DNA of 64,000 nt from NCBI RefSeq assembly GCF_022655595.1, contig NZ_CP093379.1:26001-90000 (forward strand), given 5' to 3'. Source of the stretch: Ignatzschineria rhizosphaerae. Its GTDB lineage: Bacteria; Pseudomonadota; Gammaproteobacteria; Cardiobacteriales; Wohlfahrtiimonadaceae. Within the stretch, counting starts at the first letter, position 1. Each line of letters starts with the position of its first letter. A model generated the notes under the pieces. That model made no database searches. It worked only from the letters and a program-made list of their open reading frames with translations, and was not told the origin of the DNA. Shown one piece after another: positions 9,352 through 20,407 of this stretch. The translations under genes were made by a program, and so were the position numbers.

Positions 9352-9536
9352 AAGTCTTAAACAGCTGGCTCGCGGTTTTAGAAAGAATACGAAACATTCC
9401 CTTGAGCCTTGCATAAATCTATAAAGATACGTATTAAACACTGTTTGCAAGATGCTAAATAGAACATCTTTCTTATTATTAATAGCCGATGCGCCGGCAA
9501 TCTGATGGAGTCACTTTTAAACTGATTTTATTATAA
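9352..9536. repeat. composite repeat: second module plus half Correia-like element
   Basis: The first about 90 bases (cttaaacagctgg... cgaaacattcc... aaatctataaagatacg) recur at 47390 in the same orientation and at 51788 inverted. The remainder, read in reverse, is the left arm of the Correia-like element, ending at ttataataaaatcagtttaa with the core agattgccggcgcatcgg. The two parts share the boundary tattaaacac. It contains no gene. Confidence 0.6.
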
Positions 9537-9583
9537 GTATAGGATTCTTCGGGTAAGATCATTTTTTGAGAATATTTTTATAA

Positions 9584-9618
9584 TAAAAAAGCTAAAAGTG
9601 ATGATCACTTTTAGCTTT
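9584..9618 (-). terminator. terminator after the exported RidA gene
   Basis: A perfect palindrome (gctaaaagtgatgatcactt...) forms a 12-bp stem. On the minus strand it runs into six T residues just after the ridA-like stop. Confidence 0.88.
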
Positions 9619-9649
9619 GATATCTATTGAATGAAGCCTGACTAAAATA

Positions 9650-10123
9650 TTATTTTTTAGCAGCAATTACTTCAATTTCAATTAACCACTCTGGGAATGC
9701 AAGTCCTTTTACTTCAAATGCTGAGCGAGCAGGTACGATTTTTTCAGCGCCTTCTGCTTCACCGTAAAACTGTGTATAGCCTTTCATGAAGCCTGCAAAG
9801 TCCATTTTACCAAGTTCAGGATCTGCTACTAAGTATACTTGCATTTTCACAACGTCAGCCATTGTAAGACCTTGTGATTCAAGCGTTGCTTTGATGGTAT
9901 TAAGGATTCCAACAGTTTGCTCTTCTGTTGTTTTTGCAAATGTTCCATCTTCTAATGCTGGTGGAACAACACCGCTTAAGTAAACAGTTTTAGCATCGCT
10001 TGGTACTGATACAACAGTTGAGATTGGGAAGCCGTTTCCTGCAGGCGTTCTTTCGATTTCAGCAGCCATAGCGCCACTCATTGAAATACCAGCTGCGAGT
10101 AAGATAGCGGTTAATTTTTTCAT
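9650..10123 (-). CDS. RidA/YjgF-family protein with signal peptide
   Basis: RidA proteins hydrolyse reactive enamine/imine intermediates made by PLP enzymes, normally in the cytoplasm. This 157-residue copy starts with a classical signal peptide (MKKLTAILLAAGISMSGAMAA, cleavage after AMA about residue 20), so it should act in the periplasm. The mature part has the family core, with the ligand-binding arginine in VPARSAF and the terminal VEV-like strand (IEIEVIAA). I chose the ATG at 10123 because it follows an aagga Shine-Dalgarno and leaves a clean signal peptide; an upstream in-frame start adds eight residues. A strong terminator follows. Its substrate is unknown. Confidence 0.85.
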   Translation of the reverse strand: MKKLTAILLAAGISMSGAMAAEIERTPAGNGFPISTVVSVPSDAKTVYLSGVVPPALEDGTFAKTTEEQTVGILNTIKATLESQGLTMADVVKMQVYLVADPELGKMDFAGFMKGYTQFYGEAEGAEKIVPARSAFEVKGLAFPEWLIEIEVIAAKK

Positions 10124-10404
10124 AAATCTTTCCTTCTGTTTTATCATGATTTAACAAATTGATTTAAGTCATTATATGAGGAAAGAAGCTTTGTTGAAAG
10201 AGATTTTTGTGTTGCGCCTAGAAACTCCTCATCTTCTGCATGAATTATTTTCCTGATCAATTCATAATAAATATCAACGGTTTATGTTTTGAAGTTCTTG
10301 TTTTTCATTTAGTTTTATGGATCTTTTATCTTATTAAAAAGAGGTAGAAGAACTTAATTCTTACGGTTGATTGATAATATTTTATACAGTTTTTCGCTTT
10401 GAAA

Positions 10405-11316
10405 TTATCGTTGAATCGTAGGAAGAATCTCTTTTTGAAAGTACTCTATAAAAAGACGAATCCTAGAAGGAATGTAACGCCCACTTGGGTAGACAAGGTG
10501 CACCGGCATTGGTGGTGGCGCTGTGTTTGGTAATACCTCAATAACACTCCCTTTATCGATTTCTGATTGCATTGTGCAATCAAGCATCCGTGCAATACCA
10601 TAACCTTTTACGGCAAGATCTAAAGCTCCTAGAGAATGGCTATGTACGACTGCAAAATTGAGAGGGATCTCTGTTCTGTTTGGCCCAAATTCCCATGGGC
10701 TTATCATATTTTTATTAGGAAATTTAATCGCGATACATTGGTGATTATGCAGATCCTCTGGCGTTTTTGGCATTCCATGCTCTTTAATATATTGTGGTGA
10801 TGCCACAAGTTTCATATGAACATCGTGTAAGTATTTAGCGACAACACGAGAGTCCTCTAAATCACCGATTCTAATGGCAAGGTCAAAGGCTTCTTTTGTG
10901 AAATTTACAAAATGATTTCCAAGCGCAATTTCTAGTTGTAATGTCTGTTTATGCTGTTCATAAAACTTTTTAAGATGGGGCTGTAAAATAGTCATGCCAT
11001 AGCTATCTGGAGCTGTGATTTTTAAAATACCGCGAGGCTTTTCACTTTTAGTTAGTTGTCTTTCAATATTTTGAATATTCCTAATAGCTTCCTTACAGAC
11101 TTCATAGTAGCTAAGACCATCTTCTGTTAATCTCATCGCGCGAGTGGAGCGGATGAAAAGCTTTAAGGAGAGTTTTTTTTCAAGACGAGCAATGGCTTTA
11201 CTGATTGAAGGTGGCGTTGTGCCTATTAAGATTGCAGCTTCAGTAAAACTTTTACATTCAGCAGTTTTGCAAAAAACATGGATATCTTCTAAATCAACTT
11301 TTTCAAATGGGCTCAT
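10405..11316 (-). CDS. LysR-family transcriptional regulator
   Basis: The 303 residues have the standard layout: N-terminal winged helix-turn-helix (about 8-67, with FTEAAILIGTTPPSISKAIARLEKKL) and a periplasmic-binding-protein-like effector domain. It is of the CrgA/DsdC-like subgroup by overall pattern (LFIRSTRAMRLTEDG; AFDLAIRIG). It is divergent from the doxX gene at 11523, with about 200 bases between them, so that gene is the likeliest target. The effector is unknown. Confidence 0.9.
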   Translation of the reverse strand: MSPFEKVDLEDIHVFCKTAECKSFTEAAILIGTTPPSISKAIARLEKKLSLKLFIRSTRAMRLTEDGLSYYEVCKEAIRNIQNIERQLTKSEKPRGILKITAPDSYGMTILQPHLKKFYEQHKQTLQLEIALGNHFVNFTKEAFDLAIRIGDLEDSRVVAKYLHDVHMKLVASPQYIKEHGMPKTPEDLHNHQCIAIKFPNKNMISPWEFGPNRTEIPLNFAVVHSHSLGALDLAVKGYGIARMLDCTMQSEIDKGSVIEVLPNTAPPPMPVHLVYPSGRYIPSRIRLFIEYFQKEILPTIQR

Positions 11317-11522
11317 AATCTACTTCTATTGCTGGGGGAATTTGGGTAATACTTCTGTTTTTGAAAGGCTTATTTCTAATTTGGAAATAAAGATTTTCTT
11401 TCATTCTATATTAACGAGTTAGTGATCTATTTTATACTACTTTTAGATTTTCAAAGCATTTAAAACATGTATGAATTGTTTTTAAGGGCGTTTTTTATTA
11501 TTACAAGTAGGAGTCAGTTATC

Positions 11523-11942
11523 ATGATCAATCCCAATCTTTGGGTTAAAAATATATTTTCACAAGCAGGTTCACAAGCCACTTTCTCCTTAGTAGGAAGA
11601 GCCTTCCTCTCGTATCTCTTTATTATAGCGGGTTGGGGTAAAATTGGGGGATATGCTGGAACTGCTGCTTATATGGAATCTAAAGGATTGCCGGGGAATT
11701 TATTAATCCTCGTTATTTTATTAGAACTCGGGGGCGGACTTGCTATTTTATTAGGTTTTCAAACGCGAGTTGTGGCGCTCTTTTTAGTGTTATTTAATAT
11801 TTTGACAGCCTTTATGTTTCATGGCGCTGCTGATGATGCGACAAATTTTATGAAAAATATCGGTCTTGCTGGCGGATTTATTTATCTCGTTGTTTATGGT
11901 GCTGGGCGCTTGAGTTTAGATCATTTTTTAGAAAAAAAGTAA
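11523..11942 (+). CDS. DoxX-family membrane protein
   Basis: The 139-residue protein has four membrane segments and the DoxX pattern: GRAFLSYLFIIAGWGKI near residues 26-42, GLPGNLLILVILLELGGGLAILLGF and a final LAGGFIYLVVYGAGRLSLD. DoxX proteins are inner-membrane proteins often linked to redox stress or quinone functions; the role here is not defined. The start follows taggagt. It is divergent from a LysR gene and ends in a terminator at 11974. Confidence 0.85.
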   Translation: MINPNLWVKNIFSQAGSQATFSLVGRAFLSYLFIIAGWGKIGGYAGTAAYMESKGLPGNLLILVILLELGGGLAILLGFQTRVVALFLVLFNILTAFMFHGAADDATNFMKNIGLAGGFIYLVVYGAGRLSLDHFLEKK

Positions 11943-11973
11943 TTTCTAAAATTAACTATTAGCGAATGGTTTT

Positions 11974-12012
11974 TGACCACTTGTCTGTGAAAGATAAGTG
12001 GTCTTTCTTTAT
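11974..12012 (+). terminator. terminator after doxX
   Basis: The stem gaccactt / aagtggtc is followed by tttcttt. Confidence 0.75.
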
Positions 12013-12114
12013 TTAAAAAAATGTCTTTAAAAGTGGTTTACCAAAGGGGTTCAACGTGTTACACACTTATAGTGTGACGCTAAAAATAGCGTAGTATCTA
12101 AAAGAGAGAAGATC

Positions 12115-12945
12115 ATGAAAACCCCACCTTTACGATTAAAAAACTTTAATATTGCTGTTCCTACGGCATTTTATTGGGATGAAAGCCTTAACATTGCTGG
12201 CACTTTAGCGCATATTCATCATTTAATGGGGCAAGCATGTGATTCATTTTTGGTTTGTGGATCCACAGGGGAGCAACATTCTCTCTCTTTAAGTGAAAAG
12301 ATGGAATTGCTCGATGCTTTAGAGGTATTGGACCAGCCTCAAATTCAATTTGGTGTTGCTTCCATTCGCCAAAAAGAAGCCGTTACTTTAGCGGAAAAGG
12401 TTGCAAAGAGCGCTTCAATTAACGGAATCTTATTAGCCTTTTCTCCTTACATTCGCCCATCTCAAGAGGAAGCCTACCGTTACGCCATCGATATTATCGA
12501 AACTGCCGGAAAACCCACGATCCTTTATAACAATCCATTAAGAACGGGATTTGATCTCTCTATTGATAATATTATTGCACTTAGTAAGCATCCTTTAGTT
12601 GAAGGAATTAAAGATGCCGGCGATGAAGCGAAAATGAAGATTCTAACAAGTCAGATTGAGCGACCTTTTCTCTATTTAGCTGGCGGTGAGGTCGATATGT
12701 TACCTAAGTTTAACTGGGGCTATAATGGGCTCTCTTCAGTTCGCGGGAATCTTTTTCCTAAAACAGTGACGGCAATACTAAATGCAGTAATGGCAAAAGA
12801 TCATTCGAGTGCAGAAGCGGAGTACCAAAAGCTTCTAGTCTTAATGGAACCCTTTTCTCAAGGAACACTTTTAGTAGAGATTAAAAAATATTTAAATGAG
12901 CAGGGTATTGATATTGGGATTTGTCGTACGCCTTTAGGAAACTAG
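12115..12945 (+). CDS. DapA-family (dihydrodipicolinate synthase/N-acetylneuraminate lyase) aldolase
   Basis: This 276-residue TIM-barrel lyase forms a Schiff base between a lysine and pyruvate or a related 2-oxoacid. Visible family marks are GSTGE at 49-53, the YNNP motif with catalytic Tyr138, and Lys166 in EGIKDAG. Housekeeping DapA proteins are about 290 residues and have a more canonical N-terminal motif, so this may be a catabolic paralogue (sugar-acid or hydroxyproline type) rather than the lysine-pathway enzyme. The GST gene follows 47 bases downstream on the same strand and is probably co-transcribed. Confidence 0.8.
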   Translation: MKTPPLRLKNFNIAVPTAFYWDESLNIAGTLAHIHHLMGQACDSFLVCGSTGEQHSLSLSEKMELLDALEVLDQPQIQFGVASIRQKEAVTLAEKVAKSASINGILLAFSPYIRPSQEEAYRYAIDIIETAGKPTILYNNPLRTGFDLSIDNIIALSKHPLVEGIKDAGDEAKMKILTSQIERPFLYLAGGEVDMLPKFNWGYNGLSSVRGNLFPKTVTAILNAVMAKDHSSAEAEYQKLLVLMEPFSQGTLLVEIKKYLNEQGIDIGICRTPLGN

Positions 12946-12992
12946 TTTTAGGTATTAATTGACCAGATTATCATTTTAAAAAAGGGATCATT

Positions 12993-13613
12993 ATGTTAAC
13001 GCTCTATATTGCTGATAAAAATCTATCATCTTGGTCACTTCGACCTTGGCTTTTACTCAAAATGCTCAATATTCCTTTTGAGGAGAGGTTAGAGCGCTTC
13101 GAGAAAGATGGGAGTACTTTTAAAAAATTTCAAAAGTTTTCACCCACAGGGTTAGTCCCTTGTTTACAAGATGGGGATATTACGATTTGGGATTCTTTAG
13201 CTATTTGTGAATATATTGCAGAGAGCCATTCCAAAGCGTGGCCTAAAGACAAGGCCGCAAGAGCTTGGGCGCGATCTGCAACTTCTGAAATGCATTCAGG
13301 ATTTTTAGCTTTAAGAAGTCAATGCCCGATGAATTGTGAGATGCAATCACCACTTACAGAGATTGATTCAGCCTTAGCAAAGGATTTAGAGCGTATTAAT
13401 CAATTATGGGAAACAGGCTTTTACAAGTTTTCAGGGCCTTTTTTAGCAGGGGATCAATTTACGATTGTGGATGCCTTTTTTGCGCCTATTGCTATTCGTA
13501 TCAGTCGTTATAGCTTGCCGGTAAATCAAAGATGCCAAGATTGGATTGATTTAATATTATCCTTGCCAGCAATGAAAGAGTGGCTTGTAGGCGCTAAGCT
13601 TGAGATCATATAA
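12993..13613 (+). CDS. glutathione S-transferase family protein
   Basis: This is a 206-residue cytosolic GST fold. The thioredoxin-like N-terminal domain carries the serine-type catalytic signature SSWSLRPWL (12-20) and the glutathione-binding turn TGLVPCL near residue 52, with DSLAICEYIAE at about 66-76. The all-helical C-terminal domain follows. It lies 47 bases after the DapA-family gene. The substrate is unknown; conjugation of an electrophile or a maleylacetoacetate-type isomerisation are both possible for this subfamily. Confidence 0.85.
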   Translation: MLTLYIADKNLSSWSLRPWLLLKMLNIPFEERLERFEKDGSTFKKFQKFSPTGLVPCLQDGDITIWDSLAICEYIAESHSKAWPKDKAARAWARSATSEMHSGFLALRSQCPMNCEMQSPLTEIDSALAKDLERINQLWETGFYKFSGPFLAGDQFTIVDAFFAPIAIRISRYSLPVNQRCQDWIDLILSLPAMKEWLVGAKLEII

Positions 13614-13712
13614 GCCTTAAAAATAGGGAATTGTCTTGTCAAAATTTGTCAGTGGTTTTGCTTTCTGCGAGTAAACACGCTATAACTATCCTCTGATACC
13701 AAAGGTGTCTAT

Positions 13713-13812
13713 TTTCACTAGGGGTGCCCAATAGAGTTGGGCTGAGATTAGCATGAATATGCTTAAACCCTCAGGACCTGATCTGGCTAGTACCAGCGTA
13801 GGGAAGTAAAAA
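13713..13812 (+). promoter_or_regulatory. TPP riboswitch (THI box)
   Basis: Conserved THI-element blocks are present in order: ggggtgcc, ggctgagatta, aaaccctcaggacctgatctgg, tagtaccagcgtagggaagt. Closing pairs between cact/agtaa form P1. It binds thiamine pyrophosphate and represses the downstream thiC gene 165 bases later. A hairpin at 13866-13912 is its probable termination platform. Confidence 0.97.
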
Positions 13813-13865
13813 TCTATGTTAAATATCAATTTGATGGATGAATCTTGATATTTATCGTGTCGATT

Positions 13866-13912
13866 AGGCCTGAGTTAAACGTGATATGAATCGCGGATGC
13901 TCGGGCTTTTTT
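13866..13912 (+). terminator. riboswitch-controlled terminator upstream of thiC
   Basis: The arms aggcctgag and ctcgggctt pair over 9 bp with two G-U pairs and are followed by six T residues. Position between the THI box and thiC suggests it forms when TPP is bound. Confidence 0.7.
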
Positions 13913-13956
13913 GTACCTATTTACGCCCATGCCAGAATCTCGTCTTTTATTTTTAG

Positions 13957-15765
<1,809 letters not shown>

Positions 15766-15782
15766 TTCTCTATTTTAAAGAG

Positions 15783-15812
15783 CTCTCTTGTCTTATCGAC
15801 AGGAGAGTTTTT
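15783..15812 (+). terminator. terminator after thiC
   Basis: A ten-base stem (ctctcttgtc / gacaggagag, one mismatch) is followed by TTTTT. Confidence 0.85.
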
Positions 15813-15822
15813 ATGGGAGATG

Positions 15823-16182
15823 TTAATTGATTTTAACAAAGCAGCCAAAATCAACTTTAGAGACAGGGTTATATAAGGTTAGATGCGGGCCTTCATAGCC
15901 GTTGCACTCCCCTGTTTTAATCTCAAAACCAACAGGTTGATAATCATCGGGGTTATCGATAAAAGAGATCATATCTTTTTTGATAATGTAGCGACCTAAT
16001 GCTTGCGCGTTCGGTGCTTTATTATTGGCTCGGCTAAATGTGCCATCTTGTGCAAAGCTGTAGATAACCCAACTTTGATCCGGAGATACTTTTAACCAGC
16101 TTCCTTCTGGTGAATCTTGTGCAAAGCTTAATCCTGCTGCTAAAAAAATAGTACTAAATAATAGCATTTGTAATTTTTTCAT
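15823..16182 (-). CDS. exported hypothetical protein
   Basis: This 119-residue protein has a signal peptide (MKKLQMLLFSTIFLAAGLSFA, cleavage after SFA about residue 21). The mature part is about 98 residues with two cysteines near the end (GECNGYEG and DFGCFVKIN) that could form a disulfide. It has the look of small lipocalin-like or copper-resistance-type periplasmic folds (GSWLKVSPDQSWVIYSFAQDG), but I do not recognise a family. The ribosome site gagg precedes the ATG. It follows ndh by 45 bases on the opposite-reading side of thiC and could share the ndh transcript. Confidence 0.75.
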   Translation of the reverse strand: MKKLQMLLFSTIFLAAGLSFAQDSPEGSWLKVSPDQSWVIYSFAQDGTFSRANNKAPNAQALGRYIIKKDMISFIDNPDDYQPVGFEIKTGECNGYEGPHLTLYNPVSKVDFGCFVKIN

Positions 16183-16227
16183 GAACTTATCCTCAGGAGA
16201 GATTATTTTTTGATAGTTGTTGTATTT

Positions 16228-17493
16228 TTATCTAGACCATTTTCTAAAGCGGTCAGAGATCCAGGCAGATAACCCTTTAAAGAAACCTAAGAGTCGCATT
16301 TGATGTTGCCTGTAAAGGGAAATATGTGCGATTTTTGCCGATAGACCTCTAAACTCCAAGCCTCTAAATATAGTGTTGCGACCAAACATACCAAAAGATG
16401 CGTATGTTCCAATACTTACAAGAGATCCTTTGTCTACATATTTAAAGGAGGGGATATTGGTTTGTTGTATCATCATTTTAAAGAAATGATTCCCTAAATA
16501 GATAGCTTGTTGAGATGCTGCTTGTGCTGTTGTTGATAGAGGGGAATCTTGTACATAAGCACAATCACCTATGGCAAAAATTGAAGGGTCATCGATAGCT
16601 TGAAAATGCTCATTGACAATCAATTGAGATGTTGGTGAAAGTGCTAAATCTTTAATTTTGCTCAATACTTCGGGAGCTTTTACTCCCGCCGTCCAAACGA
16701 CTTGATCGGCTTTAAGGGTTTCTCCATTTTCTAGAATAACACTATCTTTAGTGACTTCTGAAACTCGAGTTGAGAGGCGAATCCGTATTCCAATTTTTTC
16801 CATGGCATGTTTTACAGCTTCGCTAATAGAATCTTTAAAAGTAGGAACGACTCGATCATCTGCTTGAATGATAGTGACATCAATGTAATCCATAAAATTA
16901 TCATTGCTATAGTTAGAGGCGGTGAGTATTTGATTGATAATTTCTCCGCTTAATTCAACTCCAGCAGCTCCGGCACCGACAATGACTAGATGATGCTTTT
17001 TTTGTAAAATAGCAGATTGGATGATGCTATCTGTGAATTCACGATTAAACCTCATTGCCGCAGGAAGATCGTCAATCGTATATGAGAACTCTTTTACTCC
17101 TTTGGTATTAAAATCATTACTTTTACTACCAATGGCGACTACTAAGTAATCATAATGTAATGTGCGCTCAGGAAGAATCTCCGTATTTTGTGCATCACGA
17201 TAGGGTGCAAGTGTGATCTTTTTTTCTAATGGATTAATATCATTTACTTCCCCCGGCTGGTAGAGATAGCCGTAGCGTTTAGCTTGTGTAAGTAGAGGAA
17301 TACTCTGTTCTGATGGGAATTGACTACCGGCAGCAAAAGTATGAAGCATCGGCTTCCAAATGTGTAAAGGATTTTTATCTATCAAGATAAAGTTAAACTG
17401 TTTGTTTTTATCTTTACGCGCAGCTCTTGTGATAAATTCAATACCTGCAACCCCTCCACCTAATACAATTACATCTTGTTTATTGAGAGTTAT
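16228..17493 (-). CDS. ndh: type II NADH dehydrogenase with apparent AUA start
   Basis: This is a single-subunit, FAD-containing NADH:quinone oxidoreductase of the membrane face. In-frame translation beginning at 17493 restores the N-terminal FAD Rossmann motif VLGGGVAGIEF (about residues 9-19), then the NADH motif IVGAGAAGVELSGE and the AIGDCAYV FAD motif. The total is 421 residues, a normal length. The first conventional start, a TTG at 17385, would lose the FAD fold. An in-frame TAA lies two codons before 17493, so initiation must use ATA (17491-17493), ACG just before it, or a later ATT. An aaggag Shine-Dalgarno sits seven bases before the ATA. Either a rare AUA start or a start-codon mutation explains this. 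Confidence 0.85.
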   Translation of the reverse strand: MTLNKQDVIVLGGGVAGIEFITRAARKDKNKQFNFILIDKNPLHIWKPMLHTFAAGSQFPSEQSIPLLTQAKRYGYLYQPGEVNDINPLEKKITLAPYRDAQNTEILPERTLHYDYLVVAIGSKSNDFNTKGVKEFSYTIDDLPAAMRFNREFTDSIIQSAILQKKHHLVIVGAGAAGVELSGEIINQILTASNYSNDNFMDYIDVTIIQADDRVVPTFKDSISEAVKHAMEKIGIRIRLSTRVSEVTKDSVILENGETLKADQVVWTAGVKAPEVLSKIKDLALSPTSQLIVNEHFQAIDDPSIFAIGDCAYVQDSPLSTTAQAASQQAIYLGNHFFKMMIQQTNIPSFKYVDKGSLVSIGTYASFGMFGRNTIFRGLEFRGLSAKIAHISLYRQHQMRLLGFFKGLSAWISDRFRKWSR

Positions 17494-17704
17494 CGTTTAT
17501 CTCCTTTTGCGATATTTATTCACTCATTATACTTTATGGTATTTTTAGTAACATATTGAAATAATTTAATTTTTATGATTTGTGAGTGTTCGTATAGGCA
17601 TGAGGAGAGCGAATTGTTGGGATTTGAGCGATTATTCAATTAGGGTAAAAAAAATCAGAAACTTTACCTTTTTAATGAAAAAACATTTTTATAGTGGGGT
17701 AAAT

Positions 17705-17736
17705 AAAAGGCTGCAATCAATTTACTGCAGCCTTTT
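17705..17736. terminator. terminator downstream of brnQ
   Basis: An 11-bp stem (aaaaggctgca / tgcagcctttt) lies 55 bases past the brnQ stop, with short T-runs on both strands. Confidence 0.7.
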
Positions 17737-17790
17737 GTTGGTTTTGAACTTCTTTTTTGAAGATTAGATTATAAGTAGATATTCATCTTT

Positions 17791-19131
17791 TTATAATGCC
17801 TTTTTTAAGCTCAATGCCCAGCCAATAACTAATCCCATAATTGCCGGCACAATCCAGCCCATATTTACACTTGAGAGCGGTAAGATCTGATCAAAAAAGG
17901 AGGTAATTTGATAGATTACCGGATTTTTACTGACAATATCGGCGCTTGATTTGAAGCCTTCAACAATAGCAATAATGAGCGTAAATCCTGTCGTAAATTG
18001 ATAGACGATTTTTTTGTGATGAAAAAGAGGTGATAAAAACGCTAAGATCACAAGCGTTATAGCTAGCGGATAGAGGAACATTAAGACCGGAATGGAGATC
18101 TGAATAATCGAGGTTAAGCCCACATTCGCAATAAGCATGCTAATTAGGCTAAAGATGTGAACAAAATTTCTGTAAGAGATCTTTGGGAAAAGCTCGTTAA
18201 ACATCTCAGAGCAAGCGCAAATTAAGCCGATTGCTGTTTTTAAGCAGGCAAGCGTGACGATAATAGCTAATAAAATCGATCCAAGTGAGCCAAAGTAGTA
18301 GGTCGAGATCTGCGCTAGCGCGATGCCGCCATTTTCAGAAAGGGGGAATTGATTAAGACTAGTTGCCCCAAGATAAGCAAGGCTACCGTAGATAATACTC
18401 ATTAATATTAAGCTGATAAACCCTGCTTTAAAGGTATCTTTGGCGATATCGGTAGTATTTTTAACACCAAGGCTTTTGATGGTATTGACAACAATAATCC
18501 CAAACGCAAGGGAAGCAAGCACATCCATTGTGTTATAGCCTTCAGTAAACCCCTTAAAGACAGGACCTACTTGATAGCTCTCTTGAATTGCAAGATCGCT
18601 AATCTCGCCCATCGGTTTGATAAAGGCGCTGATGATGAGGAAAGCTAAAAAGAGAAGGAAGAGCGGGTTTAAGACTTTTCCAATCCACACCATAATCTTA
18701 GAAGGATTGAGCGATAAAACCCATGCCAGAAAGAAGAAGAGGAGGGTAAAAGCCAATAAGCTGATGGTGAGATATTCAGCAGTGACAAAAGGCGTTAAAC
18801 CAATTTCAAAAGAGACCGTTGCCGTTCTAGGAAGGGCGAAGAAAGGGCCAATGGTTAAGTAGAGCATCATGGTGAAGATCAGCCCATATTTGGGAGAAAT
18901 TCGGCTCGCTAGATCATATAATCCATTACTTTTAGAGAAACCGATGGCGACAATCCCTAAAAAGGGTAAACCAACGCCGGTAATAATAAAGCCTAAAGTG
19001 GCAAGTGAAACACTGCTTCCTGCTTCTTGCCCCATATGAACCGGAAAAATAAGGTTGCCGGCACCAAAAAATAATCCAAATAACATCGAGCCAATGGTGA
19101 TATAGGCTGATAGAGAGAGCTTGTTGTTCAT
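17791..19131 (-). CDS. brnQ: branched-chain amino acid:sodium symporter BrnQ
   Basis: This 446-residue inner-membrane LIVCS-family carrier imports leucine, isoleucine and valine with sodium. It has about twelve membrane segments and the family N-terminal motif FGLFFGAGNLIFPVHMG, followed by LPRTATVSFEIG and AFGIIVVNTIKSLG. The ATG at 19131 is preferred because it gives the usual BrnQ start (MNNKLSLSAYITIG); an upstream TTG in frame would add 13 unlikely residues. It stands alone. Confidence 0.95.
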   Translation of the reverse strand: MNNKLSLSAYITIGSMLFGLFFGAGNLIFPVHMGQEAGSSVSLATLGFIITGVGLPFLGIVAIGFSKSNGLYDLASRISPKYGLIFTMMLYLTIGPFFALPRTATVSFEIGLTPFVTAEYLTISLLAFTLLFFFLAWVLSLNPSKIMVWIGKVLNPLFLLFLAFLIISAFIKPMGEISDLAIQESYQVGPVFKGFTEGYNTMDVLASLAFGIIVVNTIKSLGVKNTTDIAKDTFKAGFISLILMSIIYGSLAYLGATSLNQFPLSENGGIALAQISTYYFGSLGSILLAIIVTLACLKTAIGLICACSEMFNELFPKISYRNFVHIFSLISMLIANVGLTSIIQISIPVLMFLYPLAITLVILAFLSPLFHHKKIVYQFTTGFTLIIAIVEGFKSSADIVSKNPVIYQITSFFDQILPLSSVNMGWIVPAIMGLVIGWALSLKKAL

Positions 19132-19356
19132 TGATATCTCGTAAATTGCTTTAGTCCCTTTTGGGGACAAAAATATACCTGTAGGTATTCACTTAAACGT
19201 TTCTGACTTTACTAGAAATGAGCAGGTTTTGCTGATCTTTTTGTAAAGAGCGTGGGATCAATGGTCTGTCTTTTAATTGTGGAAGAATTAATGTTAGGGT
19301 ATTTTTATTTAAATTCAGTAGCTTAATCTATTTTTGGGATTGCCTTACGAGATATT

Positions 19357-20190
19357 CTATGAGGATTTACCATAAGCGTAATAGTCGCTGATATAGAGAA
19401 TAATTTTCTGACCTTGATATTCATACGGAACAAAGAGGCGATATCGGCTACCCTCTTTTTCATATAAGTTCTGCTGGGTTTGTTGATGAAAGACTTGATC
19501 TAAATATTCACGTTGGTTTTTCGTGGTATCAAAAAGGTAATTGATTTTATTAAGTGCTTTATCGTTCTCATTAAGCTTAGAATAGTTGCTAAATGCAAGA
19601 TAGACATTTTGATCATTAATTGCGTCTTGTAAAATGATCTTTACCGTTGGCATATTTGAATCATATTTCGATAAGATCTGTAATGCATCAGCGGTATTTT
19701 TGATCCATGTTTCATCAAATTGGTATTGCACAAAGTGATTAAATATTTGTTGATTCTTGGCGAGAATTTGTGCTGCGGTTGTTTCTAAGTAATCCCGGCG
19801 TTTTTCTATCGTATAAAAATGCCCAAGACCAAGACCCGCTAGAATAATTGGGAAGCTTGCGATAAATGCAATGAATTTAAGACGCTGCTTTTTAAGGCTT
19901 TGGGTCGTTTTTGAAAATTGATGATCCCGCTCGGCAATGCGCGTGAGGTTAATCATAATATTGAGCATGAGCGCACTTGCCATTAAGACGATAATCGCAC
20001 CAATACTCATAAAGAAGAGATCAGTAATCCCTTGCCTAAAGACTTTCAGATCAAAGGCTGTAATCGCAATAGAGATAAATATCCAGTAGATAAGACAAAA
20101 TACGGCAAATATCCCAATGATATTGGTAAGTTTTACAATTTTCTTATAGTTCATCAGGCCTTTTATCCGGTTATCATAATAATATTTCAT
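19357..20190 (-). CDS. membrane protein of unknown function
   Basis: I do not recognise a family. The 277-residue protein has two membrane segments near the N-terminus (about 20-45 and 60-85), a third around 105-130 (FIAFIASFPIILAGLGLGHFY), and then a mainly soluble C-terminal half of about 145 residues, probably extracytoplasmic. The topology resembles that of sensor proteins lacking their output domain, but no output domain is present. Start choice is uncertain: ATG at 20190, ATG at 20154 (aaaagg just upstream), or TTG at 20208 are all open. It is divergent from the corA-like gene. Confidence 0.65.
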   Translation of the reverse strand: MKYYYDNRIKGLMNYKKIVKLTNIIGIFAVFCLIYWIFISIAITAFDLKVFRQGITDLFFMSIGAIIVLMASALMLNIMINLTRIAERDHQFSKTTQSLKKQRLKFIAFIASFPIILAGLGLGHFYTIEKRRDYLETTAAQILAKNQQIFNHFVQYQFDETWIKNTADALQILSKYDSNMPTVKIILQDAINDQNVYLAFSNYSKLNENDKALNKINYLFDTTKNQREYLDQVFHQQTQQNLYEKEGSRYRLFVPYEYQGQKIILYISDYYAYGKSS

Positions 20191-20407
20191 TATTAATAAT
20201 GAAAACAAATATCTCTAGTTAATCATAATGATAGATAGTATATCTGGAGAATAGATTACTTAAAATTTATTCCGCATAAGATCTCTTTATAAGCGAGATA
20301 GATCATTATTTGGGAAGCTCTAAAAGAGGATAGGATTCTTTTAGGTTTTTATTAAAAGGATCAGTACAATTATAGAAGTGCTATTTTGAGCTTGGTAAGA
20401 GGAAGAA

